DNA of 7,028 nucleotides from Dehalococcoidia bacterium (lineage in GTDB: Bacteria > Chloroflexota > Dehalococcoidia > UBA1151 > UBA1328): NCBI GenBank assembly GCA_030745955.1, contig JASLNQ010000031.1:1-7028 (forward strand), in the 5' to 3' direction. The first letter of the stretch is position 1. Every line of letters begins with the position of its first letter. This document shows, piece by piece, positions 1-6,336 of this stretch. A program made the translations under genes and the position numbers. The notes below the pieces were generated by a model, which saw only the letters and a list, made by a program, of their open reading frames with translations, was not told the origin of the DNA and searched no databases.

Positions 1-176
1 GGAAGCCCGGCATCACGACCGCAACTGAATGGACCCGTGAGCATCGGAGCGAAAGCGCAAGGCAAGTAGCTTCCGACGGAGTGGGCACCGTTACCAGGGC
101 CCAGGGCCTCCGGTCTCACATAGCCTTGACCGGGTGTCCGATAGAGATGCCGCACCGCAAAACACGGAGCGGTAAT

Positions 177-209
177 AAGGGTGGCACCGCGGGATATACC
201 TCGCCCCTT
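177..209 (+). promoter_or_regulatory. T-box antiterminator
   Basis: AAGGG (177-181) pairs with CCCTT (205-209), and GCG (189-191) pairs with CGC (202-204), leaving the seven-base bulge TGGCACC (182-188). This is the standard antiterminator, in which the TGGN bulge captures the free NCCA end of an uncharged tRNA. It uses bases 202-207, which also form the left arm of the terminator, so the two structures exclude each other. The pairings are read directly from the sequence. The switching mechanism is known for the family. Confidence 0.88.
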
Positions 210-234
210 GAGTTTTTGGGAGCGAGGTTTTTTT
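199..234 (+). terminator. Intrinsic terminator of the T-box
   Basis: CCTCGC (199-204) pairs perfectly with GCGAGG (222-227). The helix extends by CCC (205-207) with GGG (218-220) across a bulged A221. The loop is about ten bases, and seven T residues follow (228-234). This is a textbook rho-independent terminator and is the OFF state of the leader when tRNA-Trp is charged. Confidence 0.93.
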
Positions 235-294
235 GTGCCCGAAATTCTGTTGCCACTGTGCGCTAAGCCACTGTGAAAACAGAACGTCGGGCAC
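235..294 (+). other. Long two-part hairpin in the trpS 5' untranslated region
   Basis: GTGCCCGA (235-242) is the exact reverse complement of TCGGGCAC (287-294). Just inside it, TTCTGTT (245-251) is the exact reverse complement of AACAGAA (278-284). The two helices are separated only by a 2x2 internal loop (AA against CG), giving 15 base pairs. The 26-base loop (252-277) contains the nine-base direct repeat GCCACTGTG twice (252-260 and 267-275). The structure begins immediately after the terminator T-run and ends 41 bases before the trpS ATG. No T-run follows it, so it is not a second terminator. Its role is unknown: mRNA protection, a processing site after read-through, or control of translation are all possible. 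Confidence 0.6.
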
Positions 295-335
295 CCAGTT
301 CGGACAACAAACCGAATCGAAGGTCAAGCGACAAC

Positions 336-1364
336 ATGGCTGCGTCACAAACACAGGCGAAGAAGCGAATCCTCACCGGCATCCGGCCCACCGGGGCACT
401 GCACGTGGGCCACTACGTTGGCGCGCTGCACAACTGGGTCGCACTCCAGGACGAGTACGAGTGCTACTTCCTGATCGCCGACTACCAGGCGCTTGGCGAC
501 CACTTCCACGATATCGACCTGATCCGCGACTCGGTGCTCCAGGTAACGCTCGACTGGCTGGCGGTCGGCCTCGATCCCGAGCGGTCGTCGTTCGTGATCC
601 AGAGCTACGTCCCCGAGTTTGCGGAGCTGTCGATGTTGCTCAGCTTCATCACACCGCTCGGGATGCTCGAACGCAACCCGACTCTCAAGGGGGAGCTCGA
701 CGCGCTGCCGGTCGAGCGCCGCACCGTGGGGTTTTACTCGTACCCGATGAGCCAGGTGGCGGATATCCTGCTGCCACGAGCTCACCTGGTCCCCGTTGGC
801 GACGACCAGTCACCGCATGTCGAGATGACCCGCGAGGTCGCTCGCAAGTTCAACCGAATGTTCGGCGAGGTCTTCCCGGAATCCGACACGCTGATCGGCG
901 ATGTGCCACGGCTCCCGGGGACCGACGGGCAGGGCAAGATGAGCAAATCACGGGGCAACGCGATCATGCTGTCGGACGACGCCGACACGGTAACCAAAAA
1001 GGTCCGCAGCATGTTCACCGACCCCAACCGGATTCGGGCCGACATTCCGGGCAGGGTCGAGGGCAACCCGGTGTTCGAATACCACGATGCATTCAACCCG
1101 GACATCGCGCAGGTCGACGAGTTCAAGACCCGGTACCGTGAAGGCACCGTCGGTGATGTCGAGGTCAAGCTCGCACTCGCTGAGGCGTTGAATAACTTCC
1201 TCGACCCGATTCGCGAAAAGCGCGCCCACTACGAACAGAACATGGGCCTTGTCGAGGACGCCCTGATGTCCGGCATAGCCCACACCCGCGTGATCGCTGC
1301 CGAAACGATGAGGATGGTCCGTGACGCGATGCGTATTTCGAGCTACACGAAGAACTGGAAGTAG
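336..1364 (+). CDS. trpS: Tryptophanyl-tRNA synthetase
   Basis: Cytoplasmic class I aminoacyl-tRNA synthetase that charges tRNA-Trp with tryptophan using ATP. The protein is 342 residues, close to the usual 330-340 for bacterial TrpRS. The HIGH-type motif is HVGH at residues 23-26 within [14 protein letters not shown]. The KMSKS motif is intact at 201-205. PVGDDQ, typical of the tryptophan-binding side of TrpRS, and an ERNPTLK segment are also present, so the assignment rests on several family motifs. I chose the ATG at 336 because it puts the first strand just ahead of HVGH as in other TrpRS proteins. AAGG at 320-323 is a weak ribosome site with long spacing. The in-frame GTG at 273 would add 21 hydrophilic residues and lies in the loop of the 5' hairpin. 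The gene sits directly behind the T-box and so should be induced by tryptophan starvation. Confidence 0.96.
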   Translation: MAASQTQAKKRILTGIRPTGALHVGHYVGALHNWVALQDEYECYFLIADYQALGDHFHDIDLIRDSVLQVTLDWLAVGLDPERSSFVIQSYVPEFAELSMLLSFITPLGMLERNPTLKGELDALPVERRTVGFYSYPMSQVADILLPRAHLVPVGDDQSPHVEMTREVARKFNRMFGEVFPESDTLIGDVPRLPGTDGQGKMSKSRGNAIMLSDDADTVTKKVRSMFTDPNRIRADIPGRVEGNPVFEYHDAFNPDIAQVDEFKTRYREGTVGDVEVKLALAEALNNFLDPIREKRAHYEQNMGLVEDALMSGIAHTRVIAAETMRMVRDAMRISSYTKNWK

Positions 1365-1522
1365 GCCTGTATTCAGCGTTGCTGCCGCCTGCTGGCACCT
1401 CAAGAACCTTCCAAATGATTATTCACTCTCAAATATCCGATACGCCCCCTGCTGGCTGCTCCTGGCGAGGTCGCAACTAACTTCAATAGTTCGTCTCAGG
1501 AAAAACACCAGGAAAACTCATC
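1365..1522 (+). other. trpS-trpE intergenic region, no clear terminator or promoter
   Basis: These 158 bases hold no gene I can support. The nine-base word CCTGCTGGC occurs twice, at 1388-1396 and 1448-1456, exactly 60 bases apart. An AT-rich patch lies at about 1408-1442. A small hairpin can form from AACTA (1475-1479) and TAGTT (1487-1491), extended by CG/CG across a bulged C. AGGA at 1510-1513 is a good ribosome site for trpE copy 1. I see no GC-rich hairpin followed by T residues, no second T-box sequence and no convincing -35/-10 pair. Read-through from trpS is therefore plausible, but an internal promoter cannot be excluded. Confidence 0.6.
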
Positions 1523-3073
1523 ATGCCTGTCTACACGCCCGATCTCAGCACATTCAAATCGCTGGCGGTCGGCCACAACCTGATCCCCGTTTACCGGGAG
1601 ATAAGCGCCGACCTCGAAACGCCGGTCTCTGCGTTCCTCAAGACCGCAACGGGACCCTACTCGTTTCTCTTCGAGTCGGTCGAAGGCGGCGAAAACCTTG
1701 CCCGCTACAGCTTTCTCGGCAACGAGCCGTCTGAAATCCTGACCACCGGCGGCGGCACCGAGCACGGCGAGGTTGACCCGCTCGACCTGCTGCGGGACCG
1801 GATGTCGACCGTGAAGTACGCGAACGTCGAGGGACTCCCGAAGTTCCACGGCGGCGCGATCGGGTTTCTCTCCTACGACACGATCCGCTACTTCGAGCCG
1901 ACGGTCCCGCCGATAAGCGAAGAGAAGTCGGGCCTCGACGTGCCGGAATCCATTTTCATGCTTACGGATTCACTGCTGATCTTCGACCATGTCCGCCACA
2001 CGATCTTTGTCGTGTCGCACGCGGTTGTTAACGGCGACCCCGAGGCATCGTACGAACGGGCCACCCGAAAGATCGAAGAGATTATCGTCCGGCTCGACCG
2101 GCCCGTCCCGCCGGGTAACTCGCGCAGGAACTTCCTGCCGCCGTCGGGTTTTACCTCGCGTGACCCCAACCTCGATTACAGCGGGGTAGGTCATCCGGAC
2201 CAGCCCCTGCCCGAACAGGGCGAGACGACCGGTCAGCCGTACGTGCCGAACATGACCCGCGAGTACTACGGCACGATGATCGAAAAGTGCAAGCAGGCCA
2301 TCGAAGACGGCGAGGTGATCCAGGTCGTCTTCTCGCAGCGGCTGGCAAGGCGGACCCCCGTGCAGGCGTTCGACCTGTACCGGTCACTGCGGGCGATTAA
2401 CCCCTCTCCGTACATGTTCTTTCTCGACCTGAACGGCTGGCATATCATCGGAGCTTCGCCAGAACTGCTGACCCAGGTTATCGACGGCAAGATGGCTGTC
2501 CACCCGATCGCCGGGACGCGTCCGCGCGGGATAGACGCCGACCACGACGCCGAGCTCGAAAACGAGCTGATCCACGATGAAAAAGAGGTCGCCGAGCACG
2601 TGATGCTGCTTGACCTGGGCCGCAACGATGTGGGGCGTGTCTCGGACCCCGGTACCGTCGATGTAACGCAGAGCTTCGAGATCGAAAAGTACTCGCACGT
2701 GATGCACATCGTCTCGCACGTCACGGGCGACCTCTCCGGCAAGTACGACGCTTTCGACGCTATGAAGGCGGCGTTCCCGGCCGGGACCGTTTCGGGCGCT
2801 CCGAAAGTGCGGGCGATGCAGCTTATCGCCGAGCTTGAGCCCGACAAGCGGGGCCCCTACAGCGGGGCGGTCGGCTACTTCAGCTTCACCGGCAACATGG
2901 ACACCGCGATTTCACTGAGGACGATGATCCTGAAGGGCGGGGTTGCCTACCTGCAGGCCGGCGGCGGGATTGTTGCCGACAGCGATACGCAGACTGAGTA
3001 CGAAGAGACGCTCCACAAAATGGGCGCGCTGATGCGGGCTATCGACCACGCCGAGGAATCGTCGGGTGTCTAG
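1523..3073 (+). CDS. trpE: Anthranilate synthase component I, copy 1 (feedback-site motifs kept)
   Basis: Large subunit of anthranilate synthase, converting chorismate plus ammonia (from TrpG) to anthranilate and pyruvate, the first step of tryptophan synthesis. At 516 residues it has the normal family length. The N-terminal FLFES motif (Ser52) matches the LLES tryptophan-binding motif, and NPSPYMFF (293-300) is intact, so feedback inhibition by tryptophan is expected. Chorismate-site features include QVV with Gln267 (typical of ammonia-using members rather than isochorismate synthases), GASPELL, PIAGTRPRG (328-336; PabB usually has PIKGT), AEHVMLLDLGRND, His395 in HVMH, GTVSGAPKVRAMQLIAELEP and the C-terminal EYEET. 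A Pro/Gly/Asp-rich stretch at about residues 195-245 is some 23 residues longer than in the next gene. The start has AGGA nine bases upstream. Leucine codons are almost all CTG, CTC or CTT, with no TTG seen. Confidence 0.96.
   Translation: MPVYTPDLSTFKSLAVGHNLIPVYREISADLETPVSAFLKTATGPYSFLFESVEGGENLARYSFLGNEPSEILTTGGGTEHGEVDPLDLLRDRMSTVKYANVEGLPKFHGGAIGFLSYDTIRYFEPTVPPISEEKSGLDVPESIFMLTDSLLIFDHVRHTIFVVSHAVVNGDPEASYERATRKIEEIIVRLDRPVPPGNSRRNFLPPSGFTSRDPNLDYSGVGHPDQPLPEQGETTGQPYVPNMTREYYGTMIEKCKQAIEDGEVIQVVFSQRLARRTPVQAFDLYRSLRAINPSPYMFFLDLNGWHIIGASPELLTQVIDGKMAVHPIAGTRPRGIDADHDAELENELIHDEKEVAEHVMLLDLGRNDVGRVSDPGTVDVTQSFEIEKYSHVMHIVSHVTGDLSGKYDAFDAMKAAFPAGTVSGAPKVRAMQLIAELEPDKRGPYSGAVGYFSFTGNMDTAISLRTMILKGGVAYLQAGGGIVADSDTQTEYEETLHKMGALMRAIDHAEESSGV
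3053..3058 (+). promoter_or_regulatory. Ribosome binding site deciding the GTG start of trpE copy 2
   Basis: GAGGAA lies inside the end of trpE copy 1, seven bases before the GTG at 3066. No other start nearby has a comparable site, so this supports the 8-base gene overlap and translational coupling of the two trpE genes. Confidence 0.75.
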
Positions 3074-4628
3074 CCTGATCGTCAGAACGTCTTTCACTGA
3101 CTTCGAAGCAGCTTCGACACAATTCGATTTCGTGCCGGTTCGCGGTGTGGTCGACGGTATCGGGTGCCGCCCTGTCGATGCGTTCAGAATCCTCAGGGCG
3201 CCGGGTACCCCGATGGGAATGGGAAGCGAACCCGCCTTCATGCTCGAATTGGAATCACCGGAAGCCGGGGCATCGCGTTACTCCTATGTCTGTCCGCTGG
3301 CAGAAAGTGTCGTTCGCACCGGTGCAAGAGAACCGCTCGGAGACATTGATCCGATTGCTGCGTTGCGGGAGCATTTCGAATCTCGGACCATTGCCCAAAT
3401 CACGGAATTGCCGGGGTTGATTTCCGGTGCCTTCGGATACGTCGCCTACGAAGCGATCAGGCACTTCGAGCCATCGGTTGGCGACCTGCCAGGGGACCCG
3501 ACGGGCTCGCCGGTCTCCGCGTTTATCTTTCCGCGCGAGTTGCTGGTGTTCGACCGTCTCCTCGACCAACTTCACATCATCATTTACGCGTCGTCGACGG
3601 ATAAGTTCGATGCGGTGACCGAGCGCATTTCGGAAATATGTTTGGCGCTCGAACAGGCTGTTGCACGAGGCTCGATCACCGATTCGCCGGGCACGTATTT
3701 TGGTGACGAGCGACCGACTTCGGAAGTCCAGCCGGTATCGAAAATTGGCAACTACCCCGAGATGGTGCGGCTCGCTCGAAATGCAATCATCGATGGGGAG
3801 TTGATCCAGGTCGTGCTCGGACAGCGTGTCGAAATCAGCACCGCAGCCGATCCCATCGACGTTTACGAGCAGTTGTCGGCGATCAACCCATCGCCCTACA
3901 TGTACCTGCTCGATCTCGGCGACACGCAACTGATCGGCGCTTCGCCCGAGTTGATGATGAGGTCGACAAACGGCATCGCATCTGTACATCCCATCGCCGG
4001 GACCCGACCGCGCGGATCGACCGCCGAAGCCGACCTTCAGAACGAAGCAAACCTGGTCTCGAACGAGAAAGAATCGGCAGAACACGTGATGCTCGTCGAC
4101 CTCGCCCGCAATGACCTCGGGCGTGTGTGTGTACCGGGCACGGTTCGGGTTCGTTCGTTCAGACATGTCGAACGCTACTCCCACGTAATGCACCTTGTTT
4201 CACAGGTTGAGGGAACGCTTGCCGAGGGGAACGACGGAATCGACGCGTTCGAGGCCGGGTTCCCGATCGGGACGCTTTCGGGTGCACCGAAAATACGTGC
4301 CGTCCAGCTGATTGCTGAACTCGAACCGGAGGGTCGTGGTCCCTACTGCGGCGGAATCGGATGGTTCGGGGCGAACGGCGATGTCGATACCGGGACCATC
4401 ATCCGGTCGATCGTATTGCGAGACCGGACAGCACATGTCCAGGCCGGATCGGGAATCGTATTCGACTCCATTCCCGAGGCCGAAAATCTCGAATCTCTCC
4501 AGAAGGCCAAGGCACCGCTACTAGCAATCGCCCGGGCCGAAGCACTGCATGACCGGCACTGGCAAAGCAGCGAGCAAGTTTCGTCCGAATCCGCCCAAAC
4601 TGCGACAATGGCAATTACAACCGAGTAA
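3066..4628 (+). CDS. Second anthranilate synthase component I paralog with altered tryptophan-binding motif
   Basis: A complete 520-residue TrpE-family protein, clearly diverged from copy 1 and not a fragment. Catalytic features are kept: QVV with Gln248, GASPELM, PIAGTRPRG (309-317), AEHVMLVDLARND, His376 in HVMH, GTLSGAPKIRAVQLIAELEP, and the C-terminal acidic motif as EAENLES. The regulatory site differs. Aligned without gaps on the following RYS, copy 1 Ser52 (FLFES) falls on Leu62 (FMLEL), and NPSPYMFF becomes NPSPYMYL (274-281). Changes at the equivalent serine and phenylalanine are known to relieve tryptophan inhibition in enterobacterial TrpE. I infer a tryptophan-insensitive anthranilate synthase sharing TrpG. 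PIAGT argues against PabB, but another chorismate-to-amino product cannot be excluded. The CYCGGIGWF-like segment (PYCGGIGWF) and a Ser/Thr/Gln-rich tail of about 25 residues also differ from copy 1. It starts on GTG and overlaps copy 1 by 8 bases. It uses about ten TTG and two CTA leucine codons, unlike copy 1. Confidence 0.9.
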   Translation: MSSLIVRTSFTDFEAASTQFDFVPVRGVVDGIGCRPVDAFRILRAPGTPMGMGSEPAFMLELESPEAGASRYSYVCPLAESVVRTGAREPLGDIDPIAALREHFESRTIAQITELPGLISGAFGYVAYEAIRHFEPSVGDLPGDPTGSPVSAFIFPRELLVFDRLLDQLHIIIYASSTDKFDAVTERISEICLALEQAVARGSITDSPGTYFGDERPTSEVQPVSKIGNYPEMVRLARNAIIDGELIQVVLGQRVEISTAADPIDVYEQLSAINPSPYMYLLDLGDTQLIGASPELMMRSTNGIASVHPIAGTRPRGSTAEADLQNEANLVSNEKESAEHVMLVDLARNDLGRVCVPGTVRVRSFRHVERYSHVMHLVSQVEGTLAEGNDGIDAFEAGFPIGTLSGAPKIRAVQLIAELEPEGRGPYCGGIGWFGANGDVDTGTIIRSIVLRDRTAHVQAGSGIVFDSIPEAENLESLQKAKAPLLAIARAEALHDRHWQSSEQVSSESAQTATMAITTE

Positions 4629-4635
4629 ATGAACC

Positions 4636-5214
4636 ATGCTTCTCTTAATCGATAACTACGACAGCTTCACCTACAACCTGTTCCAGTACCTTTCGGAGCT
4701 AGGGGCCGAAGTAGAGGTGATTCGCAACGACAAGGCAACCGTCGACGAGCTAGCCGCGCTGGACCCCGAGCGAGTCGTGGTTTCACCCGGCCCGTCGACA
4801 CCCGACAACGCCGGTATTTCAGTTGATGTCATAAAACACTTCGCCGGAAAAGTACCGGTGCTCGGTGTTTGCCTGGGGCACCAGTGCATTGCGCAGGCCT
4901 TCGGGGGCGCAGTGAAGGGCGCCGGCGAGATCCGGCACGGCAAGACCTCGCTGATCCATCACGAAGGCGCAGGCGTGTTCCGGGGTTTGCCGCAGCCGTT
5001 CGAGGCCGTTCGCTACCATTCACTGGCGGTCGAAAAGGACACCGTGCCCGACATATTCGACGTAACCGCGAGGACCGATAACGGCATCATCATGGGCATC
5101 AAGCACAAAGAGATGGATGTCGAGGGCGTGCAGTTTCATCCCGAGTCGATCATGACCAAGGTCGGCAAGGACCTGCTACAGAATTTTCTCGACAAGCCCT
5201 CGCCCGGTAACTAG
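4636..5214 (+). CDS. trpG: Anthranilate synthase component II, glutamine amidotransferase
   Basis: Class I glutamine amidotransferase subunit that hydrolyses glutamine and passes ammonia to TrpE. The 192-residue protein is a stand-alone TrpG, not fused to TrpD or TrpE. The family opening LLLIDNYDSFTYNL, the oxyanion PGPSTP region, the nucleophile in GVCLGHQ (Cys79), RYHSLAV, and the catalytic His168 and Glu170 in QFHPES are all present. It begins seven bases after the stop of trpE copy 2. There is no clear Shine-Dalgarno sequence, so translation is probably coupled to the upstream gene. As the only amidotransferase in the window, it probably serves both TrpE proteins. Bacterial TrpG can also act as PabA for folate synthesis, and the sequence alone does not rule out such double duty. 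Confidence 0.96.
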   Translation: MLLLIDNYDSFTYNLFQYLSELGAEVEVIRNDKATVDELAALDPERVVVSPGPSTPDNAGISVDVIKHFAGKVPVLGVCLGHQCIAQAFGGAVKGAGEIRHGKTSLIHHEGAGVFRGLPQPFEAVRYHSLAVEKDTVPDIFDVTARTDNGIIMGIKHKEMDVEGVQFHPESIMTKVGKDLLQNFLDKPSPGN

Positions 5215-5283
5215 TGGTTTGGGCGAGCCGCCGGCAACGCTAAAAAACGTGAGCCGATCTGAAAGCGTAGAACAGAAGCAACC

Positions 5284-6336
5284 ATGAACATCCAACAGGC
5301 AATCCAGGCAACCGTCGACGGGGTGGACCTCGCGCGCGAAGACGCCGCCGACGCGATGCGCGAAATCATGTCGGGGGAAGCCACTCCGGCCCAGTTCGGT
5401 GCGTTTGTCACCGCACTGCGAATGAAGGGCGAGACGGCCTCCGAGATCGCGGGCATGGCGAGCGTTATGCGCGAGGTTTCGCTCCACATCGACACTGATC
5501 CTGACACTGGCATGGTCGACACCTGCGGCACGGGTGGGAGCGGTCTCAACTGGTTCAACATATCCACCGCCTCGGCGTTTGTCGTCGCGGGGGCCGGTGT
5601 GCAGGTGGCCAAGCACGGCAACCGCGCAATGTCGGGCTCTTCCGGAAGCGCCGATGTGCTCGAGGCGCTGGGGGTGAATATCGGCCTCGGTCCCGATGGC
5701 GTGAAGAACTGCATTACCGAGGCCGGAATCGGGTTCATGTTCGCCCAGGCGTTCCACCCGGCGATGAAATTCGCCGGACCGCTCCGCCCGCAGATCGGGA
5801 TTCGCACGATATTCAACTTCCTGGGACCGCTGACCAACCCGGCAGGGGCGACCCGGCAGGTGGTGGGTGTTTCCGACGCTATGTTCACCGAGCGAATCGC
5901 CAGGGCACTTGAGATCCTGGGGACCGAGTATGCATTCGTCGTTCATGCCGAATCGGGGGGCGACGAGGTCGATATCGAGGGCCACACGCTGATATACCAG
6001 GTCAACTCGGACGGTGTAAAACGCCGCCGGACCCGGCCTGCCGACTTCGGGCTCCCGGAGGGCAGGCGCGAGCACCTGGTCGCCGATTCCGTTGAGCATT
6101 CCGCCGAAATCGTCCGCGGCATATTCGCGGGGGCCGGCGGGGGTCACAACGCGCCGGTTGCGCCCGAGACTTCACGCCGCAACGTGGTTGTACTCAACGC
6201 CGCCACCGCCCTGTTGGCAACCGGCAAGGCGGCTGCCTTCCAGGAGGCGTCGGCGATGGCCCAGGACTCGATCGACTCCGGGGCGGCGCAGGCAAAACTC
6301 GACGCGCTGGCCAGGGTGAGCCAGGAGCAATCTTGA
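5284..6336 (+). CDS. trpD: Anthranilate phosphoribosyltransferase
   Basis: Transfers the phosphoribosyl group of PRPP to anthranilate, giving phosphoribosyl-anthranilate. The 350-residue length is normal. The N-terminal helical domain is followed by the PRPP-binding DTCGTGGSG motif (glycine loop 82-87), NIST (92-95) and KHGNRAMSGSSGSADVLEALG from residue 110. Downstream are FAQAFHPAMK and RTIFNFLGPLTNPA for anthranilate binding, and GDEVD, which fits the metal-binding Asp-Glu pair. All diagnostic motifs are present and no frameshift is seen. It follows trpG after 69 bases. Its ribosome site is weak (AGAAG at 5274-5278). Its last four bases overlap the trpC start, which indicates close coupling with that gene. 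Confidence 0.96.
   Translation: MNIQQAIQATVDGVDLAREDAADAMREIMSGEATPAQFGAFVTALRMKGETASEIAGMASVMREVSLHIDTDPDTGMVDTCGTGGSGLNWFNISTASAFVVAGAGVQVAKHGNRAMSGSSGSADVLEALGVNIGLGPDGVKNCITEAGIGFMFAQAFHPAMKFAGPLRPQIGIRTIFNFLGPLTNPAGATRQVVGVSDAMFTERIARALEILGTEYAFVVHAESGGDEVDIEGHTLIYQVNSDGVKRRRTRPADFGLPEGRREHLVADSVEHSAEIVRGIFAGAGGGHNAPVAPETSRRNVVVLNAATALLATGKAAAFQEASAMAQDSIDSGAAQAKLDALARVSQEQS
6323..6327 (+). promoter_or_regulatory. Ribosome binding site deciding the TTG start of trpC
   Basis: AGGAG inside the end of trpD lies five bases before the TTG at 6333. This strong site at normal spacing supports TTG as the trpC start and the TTGA overlap with the trpD stop. Confidence 0.75.

Larger units (their letters stand above)
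1..234 (+). promoter_or_regulatory. T-box leader (tRNA-Trp sensing riboswitch) upstream of trpS, 5' part probably cut off
   Basis: This leader RNA should bind uncharged tRNA-Trp and then let transcription continue into trpS. The conserved T-box sequence AAGGGTGGCACCGCGGG lies at 177-193 and is followed by an intrinsic terminator. A TGG codon (30-32) in the context TGAATGGA looks like the specifier, on the 3' side of stem I. Stem II pairs 44-48 with 72-76 and contains the GCGAAAGC and AAGTAG elements usual for its internal loop. A short helix 76-79/88-91 leads into CACCGTTACC, which resembles the conserved stem IIA/B region. Stem III is a perfect 6-bp hairpin (110-115/128-133), and another hairpin pairs 154-158 with 169-173. 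The bulge TGGC (182-185) would pair with a GCCA acceptor end, and bacterial tRNA-Trp normally has G at the discriminator position. The 5' arm of stem I and the promoter are probably upstream of the window. Confidence 0.93.

Noticed and set aside
1..74. Pairing of GGAAGC (1-6) with GCTTCC (69-74) as the base of a short stem I
   Set aside because: Perfect, but it conflicts with the stem II helix 44-48/72-76, whose internal-loop sequences match the T-box pattern. The specifier context suggests that the 5' arm of stem I lies upstream of the window.
273..335. GTG at 273 as the trpS start
   Set aside because: The added 21 residues are hydrophilic and not typical of TrpRS. There is no ribosome site, and the codon lies in the loop of the 235-294 hairpin. 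ATG at 336 fits the family better.
233..1141. A 302-residue open frame overlapping trpS on the same strand
   Set aside because: It is extremely rich in Arg, Pro and Gly with no family motif, and it lies across a clear trpS in another frame. It is a GC-rich shadow.
1365..1522. A trp leader peptide or attenuator in front of trpE
   Set aside because: There is no short frame with clustered TGG codons and no terminator hairpin with a T-run.
3040..3090. trpE copies 1 and 2 as one gene broken by a frameshift
   Set aside because: Each frame encodes a complete TrpE-family protein with its own N-terminal and catalytic regions, and the second has its own GAGGAA site.
3066..4628. Copy 2 as pabB (aminodeoxychorismate synthase)
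   Set aside because: It has PIAGT, not the PIKGT usual for PabB, and it lies between trpE and trpG. Kept only as a weaker alternative.
4629..4655. ATG at 4629, directly after the trpE copy 2 stop, as the trpG start
   Set aside because: It is out of frame with trpG and stops after eight codons. ATG at 4636 gives the family N-terminus.
5237..5268. Hairpin ACGCT/AGCGT between trpG and trpD
   Set aside because: It has only five base pairs, a 22-base loop and no T-run, so chance is likely.
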